Shown in pieces: positions 1 to 12,677 of a stretch of 64,000 nt of DNA. Numbering within the stretch: position 1 is the first letter of the stretch; the number at the start of each line of letters is the position of its first letter. A model generated the notes under the pieces. The model did no database searches. It worked only from the letters and a program-made list of their open reading frames with translations, and had not been told where the DNA came from. The stretch is from contig JAGPXD010000004.1 in NCBI GenBank assembly GCA_020746995.1, positions 806,001-870,000 on the forward strand. The letters run 5' to 3'. Source of the stretch: Plectosphaerella cucumerina (Eukaryota > Ascomycota > Sordariomycetes > Glomerellales > Plectosphaerellaceae). Made by a program: the position numbers and the translations under genes.

Positions 1-2867
1 GGCCGCCGATCAGGGGGACTCGTCGGACCACTGATCACTGACCCGTGGCACTGTTAATGGAGCCCGTAGCTGAACAACAAGGCGGACGCACCACTGGTTC
101 TGGCACCGAGACCGACCACCGTCAGTATCAGTGTGTCACCGTCAGTGCTCTCGCCCCTGACCGAGTCACCCCCCTGTCTGTCCGCCGTCCAAAACAGAGG
201 GTGAAACAGCGGCGACTTCAAAGTTCGCATCTCGGCCGATCTTTGCGATGATCGAAACCCGGCACATCAGCAAAGAAGCTTTTCGGTCGCCCGATGCTTA
301 ATCGCCGGGGTTGGCCGGGGTGGCCTGGGTCTGGGCCTGGAGCACCAGGAGAGGTGCTTCTATTTGCGGACGAACCACATTTTCATGTAGACTCGTCCGT
401 CACACACATCACCATCGTGGGACCGCCCTGCTGATCCTCGGCCCATTCTCCTTCACGCTCTGGTTCCAGATCGCCCGGTTGTGGCTCGCGGATCCAGCCA
501 TCATCGCCGTTCCCTTTGCTTCCCCTTCCCCTGCCCCTGCACAAACGCCATTGCTCGCCGTTTCTCGCCAGCCGGGCCAGCGGCCACCCGATGTTCCAGC
601 CCGTGTGTCAGACGCCTAGGCCCATCCCACTCGGCCTGCCATCCCTTCATCCACCCTTCACCGGCGGCTGTCAAGACGAGAGCGAGTCGGTCACGGGCGA
701 ACCTTGATGTCCCTTCTTCGAGCAAATCCGGATGGAATCCCGGAGACGGGGTTGGTCTGACGGCGGCATGTGCACGCTCGTGAGGATGTCGGACGGAAGA
801 CCCCAATCGTCCCCTCCGAGGTTCTTGCGTCAACGGGCGTCGTCACGAACGGCCCGCGCCATGAGTCAACACCGTTTCTGATTGAGGAAGCAGGCGCTTC
901 CAGAGTCTTGGCTGTTGACAGACGATGGTCGTGATGTTCGTCTTCGCTTCGCCTGCATGAACGACGCGCGTGTCGTGAGTACCCAGGCAGCAGCTCCTCC
1001 ACAGAGCTCTTGTATAACGGTACTCAATAAGACCAGGGCCATTTGCCGATCTTCGTCGCAGAGGGATTTTTGACTTTTGCTTCTGGCAGCGCTCGTCCAG
1101 GCGTGGTGCTGCTGTAGAGCATGGTGAGACTCGGCCCTGGGTGTTCCGTTTTTCGAGCTATATGATCGCCGTGTCGAATGCACTGACTCAACGGTTGAGC
1201 TGCAGGTGTAATGGCCTGGTTCCAAAGAGCACCCTCACGCCCCGTGGCATTGCATTCGGGGTTGTTGTCCTCGTTTGGCTTCCGTCGTGTTTCTGTGCTC
1301 GTGTCAGCCACTATTGTCAAGGACCTACTTTGCGGCATGTCCATTGCGACAGCTTGCTCCTGTCTCTCTCCAACTTCCACTCCTTTGGTCTCATGCAACT
1401 TCGACATCCTCTCGACAACCGCCGTCAAAACGCAAAGAAAGTCGTGCCTCCAGTCAGCAACGCTGCTTCCAGGTTGGAAAGCGAAGATCCGTCCGGAACT
1501 CAACCCTCGTCTGTATCCTCTTATCCGTCTCTTCGGCCAGATACCGCGCTGAGAGTGCGTAGGGTGCACCAGACCGAACCTCAGAGTCCCGAGACGACAT
1601 CGGCCACTGATGATCTGCATCCGGCAATATCCTGACTGGACAGGTGTAGCCGCTACGAGATGCCACTGTTCTCTTCATTGGGAAAGCTTCTCGTGGAAAG
1701 TCGACATGTGACTTGCCGGCAACTGGACTGACAGACATGTGAACCTGTGTGGGCAGTTAATCCTTTCTTCGCCCCATCTTGACATGACGAGTGTCGTCAG
1801 CCGCGGAGTGATCGAGTCCAAATCGCCAAGCAGCTTATCTCAGCTATTCGACAGCAGGATGCGAGCGGGCTCAGAGCTCCGAGTCGGTCCGTCCCAGCCT
1901 CGCTGATCATCGCAGTACAGGCTTGGCGCCCAGGGCGCATCTCGACTTCGCGACCCAGAAATGCCCCCGACCTCCTCTAGGCATCCAGATAGGCGAATGG
2001 AGTCTCGCCCGGCGGGTGTGCTGCCCCTCGCAAGTCGCCTGGATTGGGGGGAAATCTCAGGGCAATCCGTCGGGCAGATTCCAGTTGAGGGTCTGGTCTG
2101 GTCTGGTCTGGTCTCCATCTGGGGTCGATGTCACTCAGCCACGCTGCGGCCAAGTCGGGCGTCGGACCTCCGGACTTGCTCTGAGATCTCGCCTGAGGAG
2201 ATTGGGATGAATTGACGAGATCGTAATACCGACGTCGTTGGATTTGCTCAGATAAACAGGTGTTGAGAGGCAGGTTTGAAATATAATGGCTCCAATCAAT
2301 TGTGGTTTTGCTTATGACGTGGATGGCTGGGGAGTGTCCTCTGAACAACAGGACATAGCAAGGTACCTTGCTTCCCTCACGCAATTGCTGCGTCAGAAAG
2401 TCCCTCCCCATCTGCGGGGCTGTGTGGCGCAGGCGCTACAGCGGTCGAAGCCTCCCCCAACGCTCTCACCACCGTCCGTGCAGCGACCTGACCTCTCGCT
2501 CCAGCCTGTCTGCTTACGGTTTGTACCTCGCCCGGCCCAGCGCTGCGTCGCCACATGGCTTTTCAGACAACACCAACCGTCTCCGAAAACTCGCATCCCT
2601 CGGCTCCAACCCGACCCAGTCACATCACGCTTCAGCTGCACAGCACACAGCTTCCCGACACCTATACCGCAACTCTCCCTCCCTCGACTCGACTCCCCTC
2701 CCATCGTACACGCGCACACCTTCGACCGACACTCCCGCTGCACATCCGACCCTTCCGCTTACTGACCGCAATGGAGTCGTGCTAGACGCAGCTACCGACC
2801 GACCAGCCGATCGATCGACCGACCGACCCCAACGCTGGGAGACACACACAACCACGACCCCGCGAAG
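1..2867. other. intergenic region, no convincing gene
   Basis: Several ORFs of 60-200 codons exist on both strands, the longest about 198 codons on minus at 1024-1620. They overlap each other and show no domain, no splice-linked continuation and no protein-like composition. The last few hundred bases are C-rich and CT/CA-rich and are probably the promoter and 5' UTR of the Osh3-like gene. They contain short tandem repeats: GGTCT units near 2092-2110 and GACC units at 2795-2830. Confidence 0.6.
2795..2830. repeat. GACC/GATC tetranucleotide microsatellite
   Basis: A short run of GACC units interrupted by CAGCC and GATC units. It lies about 40-70 bp before the ATG of the Osh3-like gene, so it is probably in the 5' UTR. 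Confidence 0.7.
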
Positions 2868-5800
2868 ATGGCCGGCATAGAGCAATTGGAGGTGCACAGC
2901 AAAGTTCGTAACCCCCGCCCGCAGCCTTGCTTCCGCTTCCTGCAGCGAGCGGCGCGACTCTCTCGCCAGTCAAGCTTCCACCAGAACTGACCATTCTCCC
3001 TGCAGTCGTATATCGTGCGCTGGGTCCGCGTAGACGGAGGACATACCATCTCCTGGAGCGTACAACCACACAAGAAGTCCATGTACCTCTCCCCCCCTCC
3101 CTCCCCCCGGAACGCCGGCCCCCCGAGCCTCCCCGCCTGACCACCTCCTCACAGTAACTTTGGCATCGTCAAGCACCCCGGCTCCGGAAACCATGCCATC
3201 GCCGCCAACCCCTCCGAAGATCCCGAGTCGCCCTCGGGCGTGACCTCGGGCGTCAACGAGAACAAGCCCAGCCGCTTCGCCAAGAAGGACACAATCACCG
3301 CCCAGGACCTGCTGGCCAACAAGGGCTTCATCTCCATCAAATGGGTCGGCCGCTGCGAGCCCGAAAAGGTCACAATCGGTACCCATGACGTACCCCCCGG
3401 CCAGGCCGGCATGTACGGCCTCGTCTTCGACAACACCTTTTCCAAGCAGACCTCCAAGACCGCCTCCCTCGTCCTCATGACCTACCCGACCGGCTCCCCG
3501 CCGCAGACCAACCAGAACCTGCCCAACCTCGCCGCCGCCATGGGCAGCCGTACCAGCCTCGGCAAGGCCCCCGGCGGCGGCTCCATCGCCAGCGCCAACC
3601 TCAACAACGCCGTCGCCTCCGACTCGGTCGACAGCCTGCACAGCCACCTGCCCGGCGGCGCCGGAGTCTCCATCTCGGGCCGCAGCGACGGCGGGAGCAA
3701 CAACAACTACTTCACCGGCACCTTGCTCAAGAGACGGCGCAAGAAGGGCCAGGGCCATGCTCGCCGCTACTTCTCTCTCGACTACTCTTCTTGCACGCTA
3801 TCCTACTACTACAACCGCAACTCGTCCGCCCTCCGTGGCGCCATTCCCCTTAGCCTGGCCGCCATCGCCGCCGACGAGCGCCGCAGGGAGATCAGCATCG
3901 ACTCGGGCGCAGAGATCTGGCACTTGCGCGCCCACAACGCAAAGGACTTCACCGACTGGGCCCGTGCCCTGGAGAAGGCGAGCCGCATCGCCCGGGGTGT
4001 TGACGGCGCCGCGCCCGCGGACGGGGGAAAGCAGGGAGCCTCTGGTGATGCGCCGGCGCCCCTACGCGTGTCCATGAGCCATATGCGGCCCGTCGCCTCG
4101 AACCCCCTTGAGGACCGCGACTGGGCCCAGGTCGAGTCCCTCGTCAGCAGGACAGTCGGCACCAGGGATGCCCTGCGCCGTCTGGTCAAGGACATGGCCG
4201 TTGCGCCGCCGCCGAAGCCAACCCAGCCGAGCCCCAGCAGCCAGTTCCTGTCGCCTAGCAAGCAGACGCCCGGTGACGAGGCCGACGGCTATTTCCCGAG
4301 CGAGCCCCAGAGGCGGTCCTTCTGGAAGCGCAAGTCGTCTGTCACGGTGTCGTCGGCCCTTGCCGCGCCGAGCCCGGGCGCCACTCCGACAGCGCCGGCG
4401 CCTAACGGCCACTCACGTAAGAAATCGAGGATGGGCCACCAGGAGGAGAAGAGCATGCAGGACCATTGCAATGCGCTGCTCAATGACCTCGACTCGGTTA
4501 TCAGCGAGTTCACGGCGCTCGTCCTCAGCAACAAGCGCCGCCGTCTGCAGCCGCCTGCCTCGGCGGCGGCATCCCGCCTCAGCATGGACACGATGTCGAC
4601 AGAAGAGTTCTTCGACGCCGAGGAGGAGGGGTCGCAGATTGTGCGCATCAACAGGAGCGAAGAGGAGGACGACCTGCCCGACTCAGACAACGACGAGGGC
4701 AACGTGCACGACGACTCGTCTGTCTCGTCGGTCGAGGACGACGAGGCACTCAAGCAGGACGAGCAAAACTGCTATCCGACGAAACCAAAGTCACTGACGC
4801 CGCTGCCGGTGGACATTTCGGTCGACCGGCGCACGACGATACCTCCCTGCCTGGTGCCGCCACCAAACGTCATGTCTATTGTGCGCAAGAACGTGGGCAA
4901 GGATCTCAGCACCATCACGATGCCGGTGACGGCCAACGAGCCGCTGTCGATGCTGCAGAGATCGGCGGAGCAGCTCGAGTATGCACAGCTACTAGACCAA
5001 GCGGCGCGGTCGCCTGCGGCCAAGGATCGGCTGGTGTACGTGGCGGCGTTTGCCGTGTCGCAGTTCAGTAACGGGCGGGCCAAGGAGCGGGCGATCCGCA
5101 AGCCGTTCAACCCTCTGCTGGGCGAGACGTACGAGCTGCTGCGCACGGAGCAGGAGACGCCGGGCGGGTTCCGGCTGCTGGTGGAGAAGGTGTGCCACCG
5201 GCCAGTGCGGCTGGCGATGCAGGCTGACTCGGAGAACTGGTCGTTCAGCCAGACGCCGGCGCCGTCGCAGAAGTTCTGGGGCAAGAGCGCCGAGATCACG
5301 ACCGAGGGTCGGGTGAGGGTGGCGCTGCGGCTGGCGGACGGCACGGACGAGCTCTACTCGTGGGCGCTGGCCAACATGTTCCTCCGCAACGTGGTCATGG
5401 GCGAGAAGTACGTGGAGCCCGTGGGCACGATGCAGGTGACCAACGACACGACGGGGGCGCGGGCGACGATCGAGTTCCGCAGCAAGGGCATGTTCGGCGG
5501 CCGCAGCGAGGACGTGGTTGTCGACGTGCAGGGCGCCGACGGGCGGAGCACGGGCACGGGGCTCACGGGGACGTGGACTTCGGGCCTGCGGCGCACCGAG
5601 GGCGGCAAGGCCGTGTCAGGCGACGAGGTGTGGAAGGTCGGACGGCTGGTGGACAACGCGGCGACGACGTACGGCATGACCGAGTTCGCGGCCGGGCTCA
5701 ACGAGGTGACGGCCGTGGAGGAGGGGCGGCTGCCGCCGACGGACACGCGGCTCCGGCCGGACCAGCGGGCGGCGGAGACGGGCGACTTTGACACGGCCGA

Positions 5801-6020
5801 GGGGTGGAAGCTCCGGCTCGAGGAGGCGCAGAGGGTGCGCCGGCGAGACCTGGAGGAGGCGGGCGAGGAGTACCGGCCCCGATGGTTCTACAAGGTGGCT
5901 GACGGGCCGGAGGGGGAGGAGGTGTGGAAGGCCAAGGGGGGCAAGGAGTCGTACTGGGAGGAGAGGGCCAAGGGGCAATGGGCCGGCGTGGGGAAGATTT
6001 TCGAGGCCGACGAGCTGTAG
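2868..6020 (+). CDS. Osh3-like oxysterol-binding protein (GOLD-PH-OSBP)
   Basis: Lipid-transfer protein of the OSBP/Osh family, expected at ER-plasma membrane contacts. Three exons fit: 2868-2903, 3006-3082 and 3155-6020, giving 992 aa. The two small first exons supply the start MAGIEQLEVHSK and a GOLD-like segment (SYIVRWVRVDGGHTISWSV, then NFGIVKHPG) typical of Osh3 proteins. A PH domain follows at about residues 223-311 (YFTGTLLKRRRKKGQGHARR onward). A long Ser/Asp/Glu-rich linker leads to the C-terminal OSBP domain from about 605 to the end. The family signature EQVSHHPP reads EKVCHRPV here (residues 715-722). The first ATG was chosen because it gives an in-frame GOLD segment. The family call is strong; ligand (sterol or PI4P) cannot be decided from sequence. 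Confidence 0.93.
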
Positions 6021-7905
6021 CGGCTGCGGCAGCGGGCATATTTTGCTTTGCCTTGCCTTGCGTTGTTTTTGTTGCTTTTCTGCTGCTTACCAAGATCAGG
6101 ATGGGCCTTGCTGTTCCTGTATCAAGGACCAAGAGTCAAGAGCCCAGGCCCGGCCCGGCGTCGTCGTCGGAAGAATAGAATCCAGGCCCCCCTCCTCCTC
6201 TTTGATATTGCCCCTCTTGTGATACCACCTCGAAGTCGACTGTGCCTTGGCCTTGATGATTCGATTGTAGGGTCTAAGACGGCCATTGGCTCGGCTGTTG
6301 GGACTGGGGGGTGAGGTGACGGATGATGCGCAGGAGGGGACTGGGACCTGGTCACCTGGAGGCTGGATGGAACCTGGAATGGAGGGAAAAGCCGGCCGGC
6401 CGGAGTTGGTACCGACTGAACGGTTCGAGGAGATTGATTCGTCAAGGGGATGCACGCCACGATCCCGCCCGGGTGGGTTTTCAGGGTTGATCCTTCCCCT
6501 CTGAAGGTGTCCATTGGCGGTGGGACTGGAAGGTGCAGGTTCCCAAGCGGAAGGTGCGATGGACGGATGGGCAGCCAGCCTTCCGGGTCTCTCCTCTCCT
6601 CTCCTTCCAGAGCTGCCCGCTGCTTCTTCCCGCATTTCCACGGAACTCTCCCTGAATCATCAGCCAGACGCGGCCATCAACTTCCACCTTCCTCCAACTC
6701 ACACGCCCTGTCTCGGCTCTCGAAATGGCAGAAAAAAAGCAACCGGTGCGTGAATTTCCATGTCTCGCCTCGTCTGTCCAAAAATAAAAAAATCCCGTCA
6801 GGCCAGAACCAAACGTCCGCAACCCGAGCCCCCAGCCCGTAACGGGATCCCGCAACCCGCAACCCGCCCACACTGTCCCGAATACTCGTATCGATGCCAT
6901 CTTGCTTTTCCGGCGACCGCTGCGCTGGGCGGGCTCGAATGCACCTGGACGGATGCGGAAGGACGCCGCGGCGAGGGGAGTGGGAACGGGGGGTGACATG
7001 TGAGCGATCGGCCCTTTGCGCTACCTGTGGACGGCGGGCGGGGGCGAGTCAGGACCGGGGATCGACCGCCTGATTCTGGCGACATCATTGCACGTTCTGC
7101 ATCAACCTGCCAGAGCCTTTTTTTTCTCGGGGCGCGCAACACCGACACCGACTGGACGAGAGATACCCCATCCGGCGAGTGGAGGAGGGCGGCAAAGAGA
7201 CACCACCCCTGGATTACGTTGAGCAAAAGTTTCTGTCCATCTGCCTCGGCTTGACAAAGCTATCCGTGGGGGCACACGTTAGGGGTCCCGACTGCCTGGG
7301 CAGCCCTGCTGTCAGAAGAGACGCCCCGACATGGAAAGATTACCAGTTCCGGCGATGGTCCCCTTTTTCAGAAAGCTCGCTCAGCCGATGATTCCCGTTC
7401 TTCTGCTCACCCTCCTTCGCTTCCGCTTCGCACTCGACTGCCGGAAGGGTTGGTTGGGCGGCCGGCCACTGGGCAAAAACCGTCGCCCGCACGCACTCCG
7501 CCGTTGGCCCTTTCACCCCTGGACTGCCGACCCGGGCCGCTGGGACCACGTCGACGGCGCGCTGACGATCTTAGCTGCCCAGCGGGCTCCAGCCTTTCCA
7601 GGCCCCCTCCACAGCACACACAAAAGTCCCCCAGCAAGGCTTGAGTCGTCCACTTGGCATGTCACGCTCCCGAGTCATGAATCCCGAGAGGGCCTCGGGC
7701 GAATGGCGGCTCCGGAAGCGCGCCGTTCAGGGACCAGGGGAGAAGATGTCCGGCACCTCGATGACCGGGTCTGGGTTCGCGCCATTTGGCCCATCGTCGT
7801 CGACATGACCTGGACAGGAAGGCCCGGGAATTGGGAGTGTTGACTACGAGTAAGATGCTCGTCAGGCTGGCATGGCCTGATTCTCCAGGGTTACACACCC
7901 CCTTT

Positions 7906-7932
7906 CCCCCCCCCCCCCCCCCCCCCCCCCCC
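7906..7932. repeat. homopolymer C run (27 nt)
   Basis: Twenty-seven consecutive C residues on the plus strand, in non-coding sequence. The exact length is prone to assembly error. Confidence 0.9.
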
Positions 7933-9376
7933 AGCGCCTGGCAGGGTGACATGGGGCCCTGGGGCGATGGTCGAGTGCCGACAAAGTTACCGTTTACAAC
8001 CCCCATCACCCGGCAGCCGGGCGGACACCTCCAAAGCAAACCCAGAGGAGGGGAACCCAAGGAAAAATCCCAGGAGCTCCTCCGGTGCGGCTGATAGGGC
8101 GGCCATTGCGGAGGTGTGCGCGCGCTGCTGATGCACCTGCTGCAGGAGATAACGAGGTTCCATCCGCCAGGGAATTAACCAGGCACCGTTCATTGGCACT
8201 CGGACTTTGGCTCATGGTGCGGGGGCATCGCATCACGACGACTCTTCCTCTTGGGCGAGGAGCCCGCGCGGCCGATATCAAGGTGCGGTGCGCGTCCCGC
8301 CGGTGCCCAGAGGCCGCTCGCTACTCGTGCGTGCAGCGTGCAGCAGCAGCGTGCAGCAAGCAACCAGGCATCTTCGTGGGGCGGCGTCGGACCATGGCCT
8401 TGATGGGATGAGGAGGGGTTCTTGGCACTTTCGTTGAGCTCCCCGAGTTCCACGGCTATCCCTTTTCCCTTTCCCTCTGGAGAGAGAAGCCCCCCTCGCC
8501 GACCTCCCGAGCTTCGGCGTCACGTCCGAGCCCGATCTCCACGAGACGGCGTTCCCTCCCTTCGGCCTCCACTTCTGGTTCAACCGGTCGCAGCAAGCTT
8601 CCCTTCCCTCCCGGCACCGTCAACGGGACTAAGGGAAGCGCCATCTCAACATTATCAGCCCAGTCATGCGCGGTCCCCCCATTCTCGTAAATTACGAAGC
8701 TCGTAGCACGCCGACTTCTTCCACGGGGCAAGCTAGCAAGGCGGGAGAATTGCCTGCCGCTGCTGGGTGTCGGGCATCGAACGTATCGCCTGCCATGGCC
8801 ATGCCCTGCCATGCTGGTGGCAGGGCCTGGCGCGTCTTAGTGCTCGCTGGCCCCCTCACCCAGGCCGCGCCACCGCTCCCGGCCTCCCGCTCGCATCATG
8901 CTAGCCCTGGGAGCAGGGCGTGCTCCAGGGCTTCGATTGGCCCGTGGCGGACATGACCTTTGAGGCGGTCGAGGGGGAGAGCCTGCGAGGTTAAAGAATC
9001 GCGGCTCGTGGCTCCCTTCGTCCAGGGGGGAGACCGCCTTGCTAGGCACATGCCAACGTTCCCGCGCGCGCCGCCGCTCATTTTACCCAGAGAAAGGGAA
9101 CGAACCCACCATGCGGCGCTCCGGGGTGTCGGTCGGCGGAACTCGAGATGAGGCACAGCAGCTAGGCTCACAGCATCGCTCACACCCTTCCCAGAGCGCC
9201 GGGTCTGGCCCCCCCTCTTCTCCTTGCTGGCCCTTGGTCGGCAACATGCCCCCCCGCGCCCAGTGCCCATCCCTACGTCCAATACACGGGTCGTCCAGAG
9301 CGCTCTTCGACCCGGGTCACTGGGTCTGTCGACACCGCCAATTGGCCTGCCGCGCCGCTGCGACATGAAGGGGGGG

Positions 9377-9402
9377 CGTGCGTGCGTGTGTGTGTGTGTG
9401 TG
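9377..9402. repeat. GT dinucleotide microsatellite
   Basis: A run of CGTG units that turns into pure GT repeats, preceded by a G run, in non-coding sequence. Confidence 0.9.
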
Positions 9403-9831
9403 CCCAAGAAGGAGGGGATAACAGATGCATCCGGAACCCAAAGAGCTGTTCTCCCCCCCTTTCCATGGCGCCCCCGTTCGAAATTCTTGACGAGAACCAC
9501 ACACCCTTTCGGTTTGGCAGAAACACCTGTCGAATGCGGCGGCCCTGGTCACCCCGAGCTTCACTTGGTTCGCACTTTCTCTCTCTGCTTTTACGTGATC
9601 GGCTCCTCCATTCCATGTGGCTACCCGTGGAAGCAGCTTGACCCCAAGGCAGGCACACCGCATACACGCCCCTCCCCCCTTTTCTGTTGTCACTGTCAAG
9701 AAACTCTCCCGGATCGCCGGTTCTTGCTTACTTCTTACCAACACCCCCCCTGGGAAAACGCCCGCTGCCGCCGTCGCGACCGCCCCGGCTCTCGACCCGT
9801 GTGGCATTCCTTTGCTCTCGACGCCTCGCCT

Positions 9832-9845
9832 CGCCTCGCCTCGCC
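9832..9845. repeat. CCTCG pentanucleotide repeat
   Basis: Consecutive GCCTC units in the C-rich stretch upstream of the LaeA-like methyltransferase gene. Confidence 0.75.
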
Positions 9846-10536
9846 CCCTTCCGCCTTCCTAGGCTCTTCTTCCTTTGTCTGCCGGCTCCCGCCGTCAAGT
9901 GTCAAAGTCTCGGGCTCGAGAAACTTCCCGCTTGTTTCTAGATATTCTGCCCAATACCACGACGGCCGTCGACAGAACCTGTGTCTTCCACGTTTCCGGA
10001 CAAACCGCTGTCTCTCCCCGCCACGAACCGCGCGGCGAGGAAGCCCATCTTCTCTTGCCCGAACTGGGAAGTGTCCCGTCCCGTCCCGGTTCGCACCCAT
10101 CCGTCACCACACCTCCTGCATCGCCGGCGTCAGAGCGCGCGCGCGAGAAAGGTCGAGAGACACAGAAGACGGGCAGACCCTGTCCCCCAACCCGGTTCCC
10201 CGCAAAGCGGCCCTCTCTCTCACTCTCACGCACCGCACACCACAAGCCCAAGAGATCCACGACAGGCTGGAGACCGCTAGCGATCCTAGCCCACAGAGAC
10301 TAGCCGCGCCCCCAGAACCACCACCCGGACCTGGGAGGGGGGAACAGACGCCGCCGCTACCGCACGGCGCCGGCTCGTCATCGAACCCTTAAAGAAGGAC
10401 GCGGTCGCCCCCCCGACTCGCCCCCCCCTTGGTGCATGCTGCCGTGGTGCCGGTGACAACCCGCCTTTGCGAAAGCGACGTCCTCTCAACAGACCGCCCG
10501 CCCCGAGCCAGGCAAGAAGACGAGATTTCGATCTAC

Positions 10537-11929
10537 ATGTCGCCCGCAACAATCATGTCGACGGACGACTCGGTGAAGCCGCCGCAGGGGCTGAACGACT
10601 ACGAGTTCACGTTCGAGTCCATCCCCGATGCGAGGTCTCTCAGCAACACGTCGACTCATCTGGAGCCCGACCCAGAGGTGAGTGAGGGGGAGGGGGAGGA
10701 GGTGCACGCCGCATATGCACCGCCCGTCACGCATTTCAGGAACCCCGCTGACATTCCGACCGCAGCCCACAATCGAAGAGTACGGTGACGACCCGGGGCC
10801 CGGATGATCGAGGCGCTCTCACCACGAGCCAGGCTGACATGACCTCTTCAGGTATTCCGAGTCGGTGACGGACAGTATTGCGAATTTCCCCAGGCGCTTT
10901 GGCCGGACTTTCCACGCCTACAAGGATGGATGTACGTTGATCGACCGTTCCCATCGAGGGATTCCTTGCTGACTGGTTTTGAAGCCTACGTGTTCCCGAA
11001 CGACTCGTACGAGTGCGAACGCATGGAGCTTCAGGGGCTCGTCATGACGGAGCTGCTGGGCGGGAAGTGGTTCCTGGCGCCCATCAGCCAGGAGGGCCCG
11101 CCGCAGCGGATGCTCGACATTGGCACGGGCACGGGTATCTGGGCGCTGGAGATGGGTGATCGGTTCCCCGAGGCAAAGGTCATCGGCATCGACCTGTCGC
11201 CGATCCAGCCCACGGCTGTGCCGTCCAACGTGCACTTTTACGTCCAGGACGCGTGAGTCTCCCGGCCTCACCATGCTTCCAGCCTCCGCTAACACCCGCA
11301 GCTCCCAAAGCTGGGACTTCCACGAACTCTTCGACTTTGTCTTCAGCCGCGCCAGCCTGGGCTGCTACGCCGACTACAAGAACGAGATCATCCAGCAGGC
11401 GTTTGACAACCTGCACCCGGGCGGGTGGCTCGAGTGCCAGGAGTTCGACTGCCAGTTCTACTGCGACGACGATACGCTCAAACCTGACTCGCCGCTGCAC
11501 GAATGGGCGAGGCAGATGAACGCCGCGGCCGAGTCGATCCAGAGGCCGCTCACCATGTCGGGCAAGGTGAAGCAGTGGTACGACGAGGTGGGCTTCGTCG
11601 ATGTCCGGGAGAAGGTGTTCAAGGTCCCGATGAACGGATGGGCGAAGGACCCGCGGTACAAGGCGCTCGGGAAGTTGTGGGAGACCAACTTCCTGGGAGG
11701 GCTGAGCGGGTTCACGCTTTCGCTGTTCACGCAGGTGTTGGGGATGACGAGGGAGGAAGTTGAGGTGAGTTTCCCCATTTCTCTTAGAAGCTCATTCTAA
11801 GGTACTGACTTTGGGTAGGTCCAACTGGTCAACGTACGGAAGGAGACGGCGAACCCGTACGTGCACTCGTACATGAAGATCCACGTCATTTACGGGAGGA
11901 AGCCGTTCCCGCATGAGATGGTGCAGTAG
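10537..11929 (+). CDS. LaeA-like SAM-dependent methyltransferase
   Basis: Class I methyltransferase of the fungal LaeA/UMTA-like family, whose members often regulate or take part in secondary metabolism. Motif I is clear (LDIGTGTGIWALEMGDRFP, followed by KVIGIDLSPIQP), and the family-typical HAYKDGSYVFPND precedes it. Well-supported exons are 10852-10931, 10985-11252, 11302-11764 and 11819-11929, all joining in frame (ending NVRKETANPYVHSYMKI...). The 5' end is less sure. Exon 1 starts at ATG 10537 or 10555, and a 19 nt exon at 10766-10784 seems needed. Frame is kept only if exon 1 ends at 10681, four bases beyond the strongest GTGAGT donor at 10678. That model gives 361 aa. Function in secondary metabolism is inference; this is one of many LaeA-like paralogues seen in such genomes. 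Confidence 0.88.
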
Positions 11930-12677
11930 GGGCGTCTAGGGAGGGAGGTTTTCTGAGTGGCATCGCATTATACCCGGCGTTTTCTTGGGGGGCGGACTAG
12001 CTTGTGTGTGTTGGGATGGGTGTTGGGGCTGGGATGATGTGCTTCTTGACGACGGACGGACGGTACTGTGGTTCGTGGTTTTGGGGGGCGTGGTCCTGGG
12101 GGATTGTAGTTCTATATACCCGAATGAGAGTCAATGATCGATGATGGGGTGGTACGCGGTGAGGGAGTTGTCAACATCAGGGGGGAGAAGGAGATACATG
12201 GCATGTTCTCTAAGGAGAACAGCTTGAGGCCCAAGAAGACAAAGCCCGCACTTCAGTCAACACTGCCAGAGCATGGTGTGCATTCGAGGAGCTTCGCAAT
12301 CTATGAGCTTCACAGCTTTGCGCCATGTCCTCGGGCGGCATTCCCCCGTCGAGTGGGTCACGAACGCACGCGCGTTACACCGCCTTCATCTCGCTCCCGT
12401 CGCCGGCGAGATTCGGAGCCTGTCGGACCCAGGTTTAAGCTTAGATCTCGGCGTACGACGGGGCCAAGGTAGCGTAGGTAGGTGAGTGTTTATTCTGGCG
12501 ATGCGTTCTAGAAGGCCGATGCCGAAGTTGTGTTTATGTAATCACACGAGCTTCCCCCTGGCGGCTTATCGCTTATCGGAGCTCTCGTCTGGACGCGGCA
12601 GGCATTGCTCCACGTACGGCCGTCCCTTCCGTCCATCCCGCATCGTCACCATCCCTTCGCAAAGATATCTGCCCGCC
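11930..12677. other. intergenic, LaeA-like 3' UTR and OMA1 promoter
   Basis: Nothing gene-like beyond short overlapping ORFs. The OMA1 reading frame is open back to 12486, but the upstream codons lack a mitochondrial-leader character. Confidence 0.55.

Larger units (their letters stand above)
6021..10536. other. 4.5 kb gene-poor region
   Basis: No gene is supported. The longest ORFs (about 303 codons minus at 8896-9807 and 336 codons plus at 9382-10392) overlap each other, begin within simple repeats and have Pro/Arg/Ser-rich composition without recognisable domains. The region contains a 27-base C run, a GT repeat and a CCTCG repeat. The last 1 kb before the LaeA-like gene is pyrimidine-rich and is probably its promoter and leader. 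Confidence 0.55.

Noticed and set aside
1024..1620. 198-codon minus ORF
   Set aside because: The opposite strand is equally open, and no family, splice signals or codon pattern support it.
2970..3758. 262-codon minus ORF
   Set aside because: Antisense shadow of the Osh3-like gene exons.
6421..6440. GGTTCGAGG-like B-box of a tRNA
   Set aside because: No matching A-box or cloverleaf can be formed around it.
8896..9807. 303-codon minus ORF
   Set aside because: Overlaps a long plus ORF, runs through a GT repeat (HTHTHTHAR) and has no domain-like sequence.
9382..10392. 336-codon plus ORF before the LaeA-like gene
   Set aside because: Starts in the GT repeat, Pro/Arg/Ser-rich without features; more likely GC-rich leader sequence.
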